A DNA stretch of 64,000 nt from an uncultured Flavobacterium sp. (lineage in GTDB: Bacteria; Bacteroidota; Bacteroidia; Flavobacteriales; Flavobacteriaceae), in contig NZ_CAMLDD010000015.1 in assembly GCF_946478785.1 (NCBI RefSeq), positions 54,487 through 118,486 of the forward strand, read 5' to 3'. This document shows, piece after piece, positions 35,177-44,597 of this stretch. The notes under the pieces were generated by a model. It worked only from the letters and a program-made list of their open reading frames with translations. It made no database searches and was not told the origin of the DNA. The position numbers were made by a program, and so were the translations under genes. How positions within the stretch are numbered: position 1 is the stretch's first letter; each line of letters starts with the position of its first letter.

Positions 35177-36079
35177 ATGACAAAAGCAATTAAAAAACAA
35201 GCCTTAGGAAGAGGATTATCAGCATTATTAAAAGATCCGGAAAACGATATTACATCAGTAGAAGACAAAAATGCTGACAAGGTTGTTGGAAACATCATTG
35301 AGCTTGAAATAAGTGCTATCGAAATAAATCCGTTTCAGCCCAGAAGTAATTTTAATGAAGAATCATTACGCGAATTAGCCACTTCTATTAAAGAACTTGG
35401 TGTAATTCAACCTATTACTGTTCGAAAATTAGACTTCAATAAATACCAGTTAATTTCCGGAGAACGTCGTTTGCGCGCTTCGACTTTGGTTGGTCTAACG
35501 CATGTTCCTGCTTACATTCGTATTGCCAATGACAACGAATCATTGGTAATGGCTTTGGTAGAAAATATTCAGCGTCATGATTTAGATCCTATCGAGATTG
35601 CACTTTCATACCAGCGTCTGATTGATGAAATCCAGTTAACTCAGGAACAAATGAGTGAGCGTGTTGGAAAAAAACGTTCTACAATTGCCAATTATTTACG
35701 TCTTTTAAAATTAGATCCGATTATTCAGACCGGTATTCGTGATGGGTTTATCAGCATGGGTCACGGCAGGGCAATAATCAATATTGAAGATTTAGATATT
35801 CAGACGGATATTTACCAAAAAATAGTAAGCCAGAACTTATCTGTACGTGAAACAGAGACTTTGGTAAAAAATTATCATGAAAGCTTAAAACCAAAGACTG
35901 AAGGAAAACCAAAAGCAGATTCTTCATTTGTAGTTAAAGAAACGCAAAAAAACACTTTCAATGATTATTTTGGTTCGAAAGTTGATATAAAAGTTGCCGG
36001 AAACGGGAAAGGAAAAATCACAATTCCGTTTAACTCAGAAGCCGACTTTAACAGAATTATAAAATTAATAAACGGATAG
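35177..36079 (+). CDS. parB: Chromosome partitioning protein ParB
   Basis: A 300-aa CTPase-type DNA-binding protein. The N-terminal KKQALGRGLSALLKD, then EINPFQPRSNFNEESLRELATSIKELGVIQPITVR, the CTP-binding GERRLRASTLVGL and LVENIQRHDLDPIE, and a helix-turn-helix (LTQEQMSERVGKKRSTIANYLRLL) are all present. It binds parS sites and loads partition complexes. Its stop codon overlaps the GTG start of the next gene by one base. Confidence 0.95.
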   Translation: MTKAIKKQALGRGLSALLKDPENDITSVEDKNADKVVGNIIELEISAIEINPFQPRSNFNEESLRELATSIKELGVIQPITVRKLDFNKYQLISGERRLRASTLVGLTHVPAYIRIANDNESLVMALVENIQRHDLDPIEIALSYQRLIDEIQLTQEQMSERVGKKRSTIANYLRLLKLDPIIQTGIRDGFISMGHGRAIINIEDLDIQTDIYQKIVSQNLSVRETETLVKNYHESLKPKTEGKPKADSSFVVKETQKNTFNDYFGSKVDIKVAGNGKGKITIPFNSEADFNRIIKLING

Positions 36080-36642
36080 TGAATAAAATTGTCCCCATAA
36101 GTCTATTGTTCTTTCTTTTAGGAACCGTCTCTCTTTTTGCCCAGGCAAAAGAAGAAACGGTTTTAGTCGCTAAAGACACTACTAAGTTGCAGGAAATAGA
36201 TCCGCTTACGCCAGCAAAAGCAGCCTTTTATTCGGCAATCTTACCCGGTTTAGGACAAGCATACAATAAAAAATACTGGAAAATTCCTTTGGTTTATGGT
36301 GCAATTGGTACCAGCCTGTATTTTTATATTGACAATAATAAAAAATACCATGAGGCCAGAGATGAATACAAAAGGAGATTAGAAGGTTATGAAAGAAGCG
36401 ATAAATTCGAAAAACTAGATGATTCTCGTTTAATTGCAGCACAAAAATTTTATCAACGAAATCGTGATTTATCATCCTTATTTGTTGTTGGCTTTTATGT
36501 TTTAAATATTATTGATGCCAATGTTGATGCTGCCTTAATTCAATTTAATGTCAATGAAAGATTATCTGTTCGTCCGGAAATCTACCCTTCGGATGTAACT
36601 TTTAAACCAAATGTTGGACTAACTTTTAATTACAACTTTTAA
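36079..36642 (+). CDS. DUF5683 membrane protein
   Basis: A 187-aa protein starting at a GTG that overlaps the parB stop. It has a signal peptide (ISLLFFLLGTVSLFAQ), then PAKAAFYSAILPGLGQAYNKKYWKIPLVYGAIG, the DUF5683 signature with hydrophobic segments, and an ending VGLTFNYNF that resembles an outer-membrane strand. The parA-parB-DUF5683-dapB-lepB order is typical of Flavobacteria. Function is unknown. Confidence 0.87.
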   Translation: MNKIVPISLLFFLLGTVSLFAQAKEETVLVAKDTTKLQEIDPLTPAKAAFYSAILPGLGQAYNKKYWKIPLVYGAIGTSLYFYIDNNKKYHEARDEYKRRLEGYERSDKFEKLDDSRLIAAQKFYQRNRDLSSLFVVGFYVLNIIDANVDAALIQFNVNERLSVRPEIYPSDVTFKPNVGLTFNYNF

Positions 36643-36685
36643 ATAGCTTTCACTTCTATCTAAATTTAAAAAAAATATACAAAAA

Positions 36686-37393
36686 ATGAAAATTGCACTT
36701 TTAGGATACGGAAAAATGGGTCAGGTAATTGAAAGAATTGCTCTGGAAAGAGGTCATGAAATTGTCTTGAAAAAAGATGAATTCAACACTTATGACGGAC
36801 TTTCAACTGCTGATGTTGCTATTGATTTCAGCGTTCCTACCGCAGCCGTTTCTAATATTTCAAGCTGTTTTCACGCCAATGTCCCGGTAGTTTCAGGAAC
36901 CACAGGATGGCTAGAACATTATAGTGAAATGGAAGCGCTTTGTAATGAAAAACAAGGTGGTTTTATATCAAGTTCAAACTTTAGCTTAGGCGTAAATATC
37001 TTTTTTGAGCTGAATGAATATTTAGCCAAAATCATGTCTCAGTTTGATTCCTATAAAGTATCAATGGAAGAAATCCACCACACCCAAAAATTAGATGCAC
37101 CAAGTGGAACAGCAATTTCTTTGGCAAAAGGTGTAATTCAAAATAGCAATTACTCTAGATGGACAATGGAAAATGCAAATTCAGAAGAAATTTATATAGA
37201 AGCTAAAAGAATTGGTGATGTACCCGGAACCCACACCGTAACCTACGATTCTACAGTTGACAGCATCGAATTAAAACATACTGCACATAATCGTGAAGGT
37301 TTTGCTTTAGGAGCCGTTATTGCTGCTGAATGGTTAGCCGGTAAAAAAGGAATCTACACCATGAAAGATGTTTTGAATCTGGAATCTAAATAA
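36686..37393 (+). CDS. dapB: 4-hydroxy-tetrahydrodipicolinate reductase
   Basis: A 235-aa NAD(P)H-dependent enzyme of lysine and diaminopimelate synthesis. The nucleotide-binding loop is LLGYGKMGQVIE at residues 4-15, VSGTTGW and SSNFSLGVN follow, and the DapB signature EEIHHTQKLDAPSGTA carries the catalytic His and the substrate Lys. Length and motif order are normal. It is 43 nt after the DUF5683 gene and 47 nt before lepB. Confidence 0.95.
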   Translation: MKIALLGYGKMGQVIERIALERGHEIVLKKDEFNTYDGLSTADVAIDFSVPTAAVSNISSCFHANVPVVSGTTGWLEHYSEMEALCNEKQGGFISSSNFSLGVNIFFELNEYLAKIMSQFDSYKVSMEEIHHTQKLDAPSGTAISLAKGVIQNSNYSRWTMENANSEEIYIEAKRIGDVPGTHTVTYDSTVDSIELKHTAHNREGFALGAVIAAEWLAGKKGIYTMKDVLNLESK

Positions 37394-37440
37394 AAATTCA
37401 AAAATAATATTCTGAAACTTCAGAACTAAAATATAGAACT

Positions 37441-39003
37441 ATGACACTTTATCTTTGGTTTGTTTTTTTCTTAGCCGTGCAAGTAATCCATTTTCTGGGA
37501 ACCTGGAAATTATATCAAGCTGCAGGCAGAAAATCCTGGGAAGCAGCAATTCCTGTTTATAATTCGATTGTTTTAATGAAAATTATTGGGCGACCAACCT
37601 GGTGGACAATACTACTTTTCATTCCGATTATAAATCTGATTATGTTTCCTGTTATTTGGGTTGAAACCTTAAGAACGTTTGGAAAGAAATCAACCTTAGA
37701 TACCATTCTAGGAATTTTTACTTTAGGATTTTATATTTATTATGTAAACTATACTCAAAAATTAGAGTACAACTCGAATAGAAAATTAACCCCTGAAAAC
37801 AGAGCTGCAGATACCGTTAGTTCATTACTTTTTGCGATAATTGTAGCAACATTGGTACATACTTATGTAGTTCAGCCTTTTACAATTCCGACTTCTTCAT
37901 TAGAAAAATCGTTATTAATTGGCGACTTTTTATTTGTGAGCAAAGTAAACTATGGTCCAAGAGTTCCTATGACCACCGTTGCATTACCAATGGTACACGA
38001 TTCTATTCCTTTAACCAAAAGAAAATCATACTTAAGCTGGCCACAATTACCTTATTTAAGATTACCTGCTTTAGAAAAAATAAAACGAAACGATATTGTT
38101 GTTTTTAACTGGCCGGTTGATACGGTACATTATTTCTTTGAACCAAAAGGAAGACCAGGCGTTATAAAACCAATTGACAAAAAATCAAATTACGTAAAAC
38201 GCTGCGTGGGTGTACCAGGTGATAGTCTATCCATAAAAGATGGCTTTGTATATATTAATAACAAAAAACTAATTCTTCCTGAAAGAGCAAAACCACAATA
38301 TTCTTATGCGGTTGCATTAGATGGTAAAACCCCAATTGATTTTGAATCTCTTCTAAAAGAGCTTAACGTCAATCTTGTCGATGTTTTAGGATTTAGAGAT
38401 GAAACAAAAAGAGATACTTTATATTTTGCTGCTTTAACAGAAGCAAATGCTGAGCGTTTAAAAAACATTCCGGGAATTACTAATGTAAAAAGACAAATCT
38501 CTAAAGGAAATGAGAACTCAATTTTCCCCCATATCAACAGATGGAATCAGGACAATTTTGGTCCGATATACATTCCTGAGGCAGGTAAAACAGTTGCTCT
38601 AACAAATGAATCTTTACCTTTTTACAAAGATATCATAACCAATTACGAAGGGAACACTTTACAGATCGATGGTGCTCATTTTATAATTAATGGAAAGCAA
38701 ACAAACAGTTATACCTTTAAACAAAACTACTATTGGATGATGGGTGATAACCGTCATAATTCTGAAGATAGCCGCTATTGGGGATATGTACCTGAAAATC
38801 ATATCGTAGGAAAACCTGTTTTTATCTGGATGAGCTGGGATACAAATGGAAAAGGTATTAATAAAATCCGTTGGGACAGGGTTTTCACAACTGTTGATGG
38901 TGAAGGTCAGCCTCAATCTTATTTCAAATATTTCCTGATTGCTTTAGCAGTATTTTTTATTGGAGAATATTTCTGGAAAAAAAGAAAAGAAAACAAAGCA
39001 TAA
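37441..39003 (+). CDS. lepB: Signal peptidase I
   Basis: A 520-aa membrane protease that removes signal peptides. An N-terminal membrane region (about 1-110) is not found in E. coli LepB. The catalytic Ser is in TIPTSSLEKSLLIGDFLFVSK (about residues 150-170), and the general-base Lys is in YVKRCVGVPGDS. The conserved MMGDNRHNSEDSRYWG box is near 435, and a C-terminal membrane helix closes the protein. Bacteroidetes versions are long, as here, because of an insertion between the catalytic boxes. Confidence 0.94.
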   Translation: MTLYLWFVFFLAVQVIHFLGTWKLYQAAGRKSWEAAIPVYNSIVLMKIIGRPTWWTILLFIPIINLIMFPVIWVETLRTFGKKSTLDTILGIFTLGFYIYYVNYTQKLEYNSNRKLTPENRAADTVSSLLFAIIVATLVHTYVVQPFTIPTSSLEKSLLIGDFLFVSKVNYGPRVPMTTVALPMVHDSIPLTKRKSYLSWPQLPYLRLPALEKIKRNDIVVFNWPVDTVHYFFEPKGRPGVIKPIDKKSNYVKRCVGVPGDSLSIKDGFVYINNKKLILPERAKPQYSYAVALDGKTPIDFESLLKELNVNLVDVLGFRDETKRDTLYFAALTEANAERLKNIPGITNVKRQISKGNENSIFPHINRWNQDNFGPIYIPEAGKTVALTNESLPFYKDIITNYEGNTLQIDGAHFIINGKQTNSYTFKQNYYWMMGDNRHNSEDSRYWGYVPENHIVGKPVFIWMSWDTNGKGINKIRWDRVFTTVDGEGQPQSYFKYFLIALAVFFIGEYFWKKRKENKA

Positions 39004-39019
39004 AAAATTAGTTATTTTT

Positions 39020-39074
39020 GTTTCAGGTTTCAGGTTTCAGGTTCTTTGCGAACTTGAAACATGAAACCTGAAAC
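39020..39074. repeat. Long imperfect inverted repeat between lepB and wbqC-like gene
   Basis: The 25-nt arms 39020-39044 and 39050-39074 fold together. Their outer 13 nt (GTTTCAGGTTTCA with TGAAACCTGAAAC) match exactly. The left arm is itself built from repeated GGTTTCA units. It is 17 nt after the lepB stop and could act as a terminator or mRNA stabiliser. Confidence 0.65.
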
Positions 39075-39092
39075 TTTTAAACAAAGAATATA

Positions 39093-39713
39093 ATGGACTC
39101 ATTATTACTTCCTACCTATTTTCCGTCGATTAGCCATTTTGCAGTTATGGCTCAATCTGAAAACATCACTTTTGAAATGGAAGATAATTTTCAGAAACAA
39201 ACCAACAGAAACCGCACGTATATCTATAGTTCAAACGGAATCCAGCTCTTAAATATCCCTGTAAAACATTCAAAAACGTCACATCAAAAAACAAAAGATG
39301 TTTTGATTGAAAATGAATTTGACTGGCAAAAGCAACATTTCAAATCCCTGGAAGCAGCATACAGAAGTTCTCCATTTTTTGAATTTTTCGAAGATGACAT
39401 TCTTCCTATATTTGAAAAAAAACATACTTATTTAATGGATTTGAATATGGAAGTATTGGACACCGTAACAAAATGCTTGAGAATGAAATTGGAGTTTAGC
39501 AAAACCACCGAATATTTTCATGAAGCAGAAAATATATCAGATTTCAGATTTTTGGCAAACGGGAAGAAAGACACTAATTCATTCGAAAAATATCCTCAGG
39601 TTTTTGATGACAAACATGGTTTTATCAACAACCTAAGCGTATTGGATTTGCTGTTCAATGAAGGGAAATTTGCAATGGATTATTTAAAAACACAGAAATT
39701 AGAAATAAAATAA
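39093..39713 (+). CDS. WbqC-like family protein
   Basis: A 206-aa soluble protein matching the WbqC-like family: LLLPTYFPSISHFAVMAQ at the start, QKQTNRNRTYIYSSNGIQLLNIPVKHS, and DWQKQHFKSLEAAYRSSPFFEFF, the family's most conserved section. Some members occur in polysaccharide clusters, but this one follows lepB as in many Flavobacteria. Enzymatic function is not established. Confidence 0.86.
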   Translation: MDSLLLPTYFPSISHFAVMAQSENITFEMEDNFQKQTNRNRTYIYSSNGIQLLNIPVKHSKTSHQKTKDVLIENEFDWQKQHFKSLEAAYRSSPFFEFFEDDILPIFEKKHTYLMDLNMEVLDTVTKCLRMKLEFSKTTEYFHEAENISDFRFLANGKKDTNSFEKYPQVFDDKHGFINNLSVLDLLFNEGKFAMDYLKTQKLEIK

Positions 39714-39807
39714 AAACAATCCACAACAGTTTTATTTTTTTTGGAATTTGCCCGAGTACTAAGCGAACAGACGAAGCAATTTAAAATTAGAATTTATTTT
39801 TTGTAAT

Positions 39808-40854
39808 TTATTCCATTGAAAGTCTTGTCATTATTGGATAATGATCGGAGTTTTCAAAATCAGAAAAACTTTGAAACTGCTTTACTTTCATCTTAGGATC
39901 TGTGAAAATATAATCAATCCGGGCGGGATAATATTTAAACTTATAAGTAGCTCCAAACCCTTCTCCTGCTTCTTCAAAGGCATCTTTTAGTTTTCCTTTT
40001 ATATTTCGGTATACATAAGAAAATGGACTATTGTTCATATCTCCGCAAATAATAATCGGATATTTACATTGCTTGATATTTTCCTTAAAAATTTCTGCCT
40101 GCTCCTGCTGCTGCCTAAACCCTTTGCTAATTCTGGCATACATAATTTGCGATTTCTTTTGATTAACCTTGTCGATATCATCTGAAATTTCGCTTACATC
40201 CGGAGAAATTTTGATTGACTGTAAGTGCATATTGTAAACACGAACTATATCTTTTCCGCGCTTAATATCAGCGTAAACAACGTTATTGTCTGATTTAGGA
40301 AAAATAATACTTCCTTCATTTATAATAGGGAATTTAGAAAAAATTGCCTGTCCTGTTTTAATTTGATCACCATCTATAAAAATATAGCGATGCGGATACA
40401 CTTTTAAATCAATATGAGCAGAATTTGAATACTCCTGAATACATAAAATATCAGGATCTTTTTCATCAATAAAGGCCTTGATATTAGACGGAATATCATC
40501 ACGGTCAACCCATTTAAAAACATTAAAAAGACGCACATTGTAGCTCATTACTGAGAAATCTTTTTCATCTTCAATATATTCTTTACCTGAGAATTTATAG
40601 AACTTGCTAATAAATGTAATTCCCGTTAACAACACCAAACCAGACAAAATAAGGCGTTTTTTAAACTGAATCGCCCAATAGAAAAAGAACAATCCGTTTG
40701 CAACAAAAAAAGCCGGCATGAACAAGGTGAGCACAGCCAAAAGAGGAAAGCTTTTAGGTGCTAAAAAAGGCAAAACATAGACACTAAATGTAAGAACAGT
40801 TAGTACTATATTTAAAAAGAACATTATTTTATTAAACCACGAAAGGTTTTTCAT
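39808..40854 (-). CDS. Endonuclease/exonuclease/phosphatase family membrane protein
   Basis: A 348-aa protein with two or three N-terminal membrane helices (about residues 10-80), then an EEP-fold domain: MSYNVRLFNVFKW, ILCIQEYSNS with the metal-binding Glu, YNMHLQS, ICGDMNNSPFSYVY and the closing SDHYPIMTRL. The domain suits hydrolysis of phosphoesters outside the cytoplasm or at the membrane; the substrate is unknown. It is 18 nt downstream of the rhomboid gene that ends at 40873, in the same direction. Confidence 0.88.
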   Translation of the reverse strand: MKNLSWFNKIMFFLNIVLTVLTFSVYVLPFLAPKSFPLLAVLTLFMPAFFVANGLFFFYWAIQFKKRLILSGLVLLTGITFISKFYKFSGKEYIEDEKDFSVMSYNVRLFNVFKWVDRDDIPSNIKAFIDEKDPDILCIQEYSNSAHIDLKVYPHRYIFIDGDQIKTGQAIFSKFPIINEGSIIFPKSDNNVVYADIKRGKDIVRVYNMHLQSIKISPDVSEISDDIDKVNQKKSQIMYARISKGFRQQQEQAEIFKENIKQCKYPIIICGDMNNSPFSYVYRNIKGKLKDAFEEAGEGFGATYKFKYYPARIDYIFTDPKMKVKQFQSFSDFENSDHYPIMTRLSME

Positions 40855-40872
40855 ATTATTTTGCTAAAAGGA

Positions 40873-41736
40873 TTATTTTCCAGCTTTAAACAGAAATTCT
40901 TTTTCTTCTTTTGTCAGACAATCATAACCAGACTGGCTAATTTTATCTAAAATTTCATCAATTTGTTGTTGTGCCTTGTCTTTCGTAACAATTCTTGATG
41001 AAGTTTTTTCCGTAGGTTTTTGATAATTTTTATGAACTTTTTTAAATGGGGTTGCAGGGGATTTTCTGAAAAGATTGGCAAAAAAGTCTATTATTCTGGA
41101 AATCACAATACTTAAATCTATCCCGTTTTGAAGCAGTTTAATAAAAACAAAACCAAAAAAGGCTCCGGCTAAATGTGAGATATGTCCACCAGTATTATCT
41201 AAACGCAATTGCATCAGGTCTAAGATCAGGATCACACCTGTAATATGCCATAATTTTACATTTCCAATCAATAACAAACGAACATTCATTAATGGCTGAT
41301 ATGTGGTTGCTGCAACCAAAATTGCCATAATTGCAGCAGAAGCCCCCACAATAGGAGCTGAAATATTTAAAAACCAATAACTTAAAACAAATGTAATTCC
41401 AGCAAATACAGCACCTAAAATATATAATCCTAAATATTGTTTTTGAGTAAAAAAGGTTAAAAACAACTGGCTTGCAAAATTCAAAACCATCATGTTAAAC
41501 AATAAATGCAAAAATGAAGAATGAAAAAAAGCGTATGTTAGAAATGTCCAGGGCTTAAATAAGAAAACATCAGGATCTGAAGATAGCGCCAGCCAATTAG
41601 GATAAGCAAATCCTCCGCCTGAATATTGATAAAAAAACACTAATGAAATCAAGAAACAAGCTATATTCCAATAAATTAAACGCAGCGAAATACCACCTAT
41701 TTTATATTGTAATTTCAAATCATCCAGAATATTCAT
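40873..41736 (-). CDS. Rhomboid family intramembrane serine protease (GASA variant)
   Basis: A 287-aa protein with six or more hydrophobic helices. The catalytic Ser is in PIVGASAAIMAIL, where the usual GxSG reads GASA, and the His partner is in GGHISHLAGAFFGFVF. The first-loop WNIACF and HSSFLHLLFNMMVLNFAS sequence is typical. The C-terminal 80 residues are soluble and basic, ending LTKEEKEFLFKAGK. It is encoded beside a second rhomboid gene, in the same direction. Confidence 0.87.
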   Translation of the reverse strand: MNILDDLKLQYKIGGISLRLIYWNIACFLISLVFFYQYSGGGFAYPNWLALSSDPDVFLFKPWTFLTYAFFHSSFLHLLFNMMVLNFASQLFLTFFTQKQYLGLYILGAVFAGITFVLSYWFLNISAPIVGASAAIMAILVAATTYQPLMNVRLLLIGNVKLWHITGVILILDLMQLRLDNTGGHISHLAGAFFGFVFIKLLQNGIDLSIVISRIIDFFANLFRKSPATPFKKVHKNYQKPTEKTSSRIVTKDKAQQQIDEILDKISQSGYDCLTKEEKEFLFKAGK

Positions 41737-41781
41737 AAAAGTTCTTTTTGGTTTTTATTATTAATTATTTAAAGTTAAAAA

Positions 41782-42531
41782 TTAATTCCAACGATTATTA
41801 TTAAACTGATTTTTTTTCCAGTATAACATCATTAAATAACCTGTTAAGGCTCCGCCAACATGGGCAAAATGAGCAATGCCTGTACCTCCTCCACCAAACA
41901 AAGAACCTCCTTTAAATCCTAAAAATAAATCTATCGCCAAAATCCCAGGAACAAAATACTTTGCTTTAATCGGAACCGGAATAAACATTAACCCTAATTG
42001 CGCATTTGGAAACATAAATGCAAAAGCTGTTAACAATCCGTATATAGCTCCTGATGCACCAACAACAGTACCAATATAGGCATCAGTAAAGCTATTAAAT
42101 TGCGAAACAGAAACTAAATCCTGCCATCTTGTATCAATTTGACCTTGCGCTAAAAGTTTCAAAATTGCGTCTTTTTGAAATCCATTTGCTATCAAAATAT
42201 TCATTGTATCTTGAAAAGAATAATAGTTTACCGCTGTGTGCAATAATGCAGAACCTAAACCACATGAAATATAAAAGAATAAAAATTTCTTACCTCCCCA
42301 AAAATGCTCTAATGCAGATCCGAAAGATACCATTGCAAACATATTAAAAGCGATATGCATAATACCACCGTGCATAAACATATGCGTAATTGGTTGCCAA
42401 ATTCTAAAATTTGGGCTTTCCGGAAAAAACATAGCCAAATATTCATAAGAAACAGGCACCAACTGAGAGCCAATAAAAAAAATAATATTAATAATAAGCA
42501 GTTGTTTTACAACGGGGGTCATATTCATCAT
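41782..42531 (-). CDS. Rhomboid family intramembrane serine protease
   Basis: A 249-aa intramembrane protease. HMFMHGGIMHIAFNMFAMVSFG, the catalytic VGASGAIYGLLTAFAF (GxSG) and the His in HFAHVGGALTGYLMMLYW are all present, with six predicted spans. It overlaps mutL by 4 nt and is followed by another rhomboid gene, a conserved Flavobacterial arrangement. Substrates are unknown. Confidence 0.93.
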   Translation of the reverse strand: MMNMTPVVKQLLIINIIFFIGSQLVPVSYEYLAMFFPESPNFRIWQPITHMFMHGGIMHIAFNMFAMVSFGSALEHFWGGKKFLFFYISCGLGSALLHTAVNYYSFQDTMNILIANGFQKDAILKLLAQGQIDTRWQDLVSVSQFNSFTDAYIGTVVGASGAIYGLLTAFAFMFPNAQLGLMFIPVPIKAKYFVPGILAIDLFLGFKGGSLFGGGGTGIAHFAHVGGALTGYLMMLYWKKNQFNNNRWN

Positions 42532-44432
42532 AAGGCAAATTTTTTATCTATATCTTCCACACGCATGGTGATGAAAGTAGGTTTTTGAAAAGGTGAAATA
42601 TTTGGATCTTTACAGGCAAATAATCCGTTTACCAAATTATCTTGTTCTTTTTCGGTTAAATAAGATCCGGTTTTAACCGCTAGACTTTTGGCCATTGACT
42701 TGGCAATTGTATCATTTTGGCTGTAGCTGCTGGCGGGGATTCCGTCTTGCAAATCGCTTAATAATTGTTCTATTACAAGAGAAACTTCGCTTTCGGTAAT
42801 ATTAACCGGGATGCCGGAAATCACAATATGATCTGTTTCAGCCGCTTCAAATACGAAACCTGTTGTTTCCAGCGAAGGTTTTAATTCTTCAATTAATTTC
42901 ATTTCATCAGAAGAGTAAAACAAATTCAATGGAAACAATAATTGCTGACTTGAAGCCTGATTTACAGTCATATTCAGCAAAAATTGTTCGTACAAAATAC
43001 GCTGATGGGCGCGCTGCTGATCAACAATCACCATTCCTGATTTTATTGGCGAAACGATATATTTTTTATGTATCTGATATGTTTTATGACTTGCCTGTTC
43101 TACTTCGTCGTCATTAAACAAAGAGGACGTTACTTCTTCATTTTCAAATGTAAAAGGAGAACTCTCTATATTTTCTGTTTCTAAACCAACGTATAAACTT
43201 TCCCAACTTGCGGTTGGCTCTACTCTTTTAGAATATCCTGAATAAGAATTCGATCCGGAACTGAAACCAGAACCTGACCCAGATCCAGAACTCGCTTTAG
43301 AATAATGTTGATTGGTTTTATCATCCGTAAACGGATTAAAAGTTCCATCAACCTGAATCGTTGGTGTTTCGGCTTCTAAATCCTTATAATAATATGGCGT
43401 ATCCAAATTAGCGTCACGGTCAAAATCTAAAACCGGTGCCACATTAAACTGACCTAAACTGTGTTTTATTGAAGCTCTTAAAATAGCATATAAAGCCTGC
43501 TCATCATCAAACTTGATTTCAGTCTTTGTCGGATGAATATTGATATCGATTGTGTTTGGCGGAACTTTTAAATACAGGAAATAACTAGGTTGTGAACCAT
43601 CTTTCAAAAGTCCGTCATAAGCAGCCATAACAGCATGATGCAAATAACCACTCTTTATGAAACGATCGTTAACGAAAAAGAATTGCTCGCCCCTATTTTT
43701 CTTTGCGAATTCGGGTTTACAAACAAATCCCTGAACATTTATAATTTCTGTGTCTTCATTAACCGGAACCAGCTTTTCATTGGTTTTACCGGACATTATT
43801 CCCACAATACGCTGACGATAACCTGCAGCCGGCAAATTGTACATTTCACTTCCGTTGTGATAAAAAGTAAAATGAATGTTGGGATGTGCCAAAGCTACAC
43901 GCTGAAATTCATCCATAACATGACGAAATTCAACGGTATCTGATTTCAGGAAATTACGACGGGCTGGAATATTAAAAAAAAGATTTTTAACAGCAAATGA
44001 AGTTCCTTTTGGCAAAACCGCCACTTCCTGCGAAATAAATTTACTCCCCTCAATAACAATATGCGTCCCTAATTCCTCCTGGTCTTGCTTTGTCTTCATT
44101 TCCATATGCGCAATTGCAGCAATAGAAGCTAATGCTTCTCCGCGAAAGCCTTTTGTACATAATGAAAATAAATCTTCGGCCTGGCGAATTTTAGAGGTTG
44201 CATGACGTTCAAAACACAAACGTGCATCTGTAACGCTCATCCCCTTACCATTATCAATAACCTGAACTAATGATTTTCCAGCATCTTTAATGATTAATTT
44301 AATGTCGGTTGCACCTGCATCCACAGCATTTTCCAGCAACTCTTTTACGACTGAAGCTGGTCTTTGAACCACCTCTCCAGCGGCAATTTGATTGGCAACA
44401 TGATCAGGAAGTAATTGGATAATACTCGACAT
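42528..44432 (-). CDS. mutL: DNA mismatch repair protein MutL
   Basis: A 634-aa protein. The N-terminal GHKL ATPase is complete: ELLENAVDAGATDI, VIDNGKGMSVTDA, FERHATSKI and GFRGEALASIAA. The linker (about 370-430) is Ser/Gly-rich. In the C-terminal dimerisation domain the endonuclease motifs look degenerate: DQQRAHQRILYE instead of DQHAxxERxxYE, AKSLAVK instead of ACxxAxK, and SPFQKP instead of CPHGRP. So it may be a MutL without nuclease activity, as in E. coli. It overlaps the downstream rhomboid gene by 4 nt. Confidence 0.95.
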   Translation of the reverse strand: MSSIIQLLPDHVANQIAAGEVVQRPASVVKELLENAVDAGATDIKLIIKDAGKSLVQVIDNGKGMSVTDARLCFERHATSKIRQAEDLFSLCTKGFRGEALASIAAIAHMEMKTKQDQEELGTHIVIEGSKFISQEVAVLPKGTSFAVKNLFFNIPARRNFLKSDTVEFRHVMDEFQRVALAHPNIHFTFYHNGSEMYNLPAAGYRQRIVGIMSGKTNEKLVPVNEDTEIINVQGFVCKPEFAKKNRGEQFFFVNDRFIKSGYLHHAVMAAYDGLLKDGSQPSYFLYLKVPPNTIDINIHPTKTEIKFDDEQALYAILRASIKHSLGQFNVAPVLDFDRDANLDTPYYYKDLEAETPTIQVDGTFNPFTDDKTNQHYSKASSGSGSGSGFSSGSNSYSGYSKRVEPTASWESLYVGLETENIESSPFTFENEEVTSSLFNDDEVEQASHKTYQIHKKYIVSPIKSGMVIVDQQRAHQRILYEQFLLNMTVNQASSQQLLFPLNLFYSSDEMKLIEELKPSLETTGFVFEAAETDHIVISGIPVNITESEVSLVIEQLLSDLQDGIPASSYSQNDTIAKSMAKSLAVKTGSYLTEKEQDNLVNGLFACKDPNISPFQKPTFITMRVEDIDKKFAL

Positions 44433-44532
44433 TAAGCAAAAATAGTTTTAAAGTTTACGGTTTAAATTAGAAACCAAGAAGTACAAATTTAGTGAATTTC
44501 TATTGGGTTTTCGAATATCGCCATTCATAAAA

Positions 44533-44571
44533 AAAACAAAAAACCTATACTATTATGATTCAGTATAGGTT
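44533..44571 (-). terminator. Terminator after ribH
   Basis: AACCTATACT (44542-44551) pairs exactly with AGTATAGGTT (44562-44571). On the minus strand it is followed by a T-rich tract. It lies 27 nt past the ribH stop and separates ribH from mutL. Confidence 0.85.
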
Positions 44572-44597
44572 CTACTATTTTTAAAAAAAAATGTGTT

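Noticed and set aside
34404..36079. parA/parB as plasmid-type partition genes of the element
   Set aside because: They lie beyond tRNA-Pro in the conserved chromosomal order with DUF5683, dapB and lepB.
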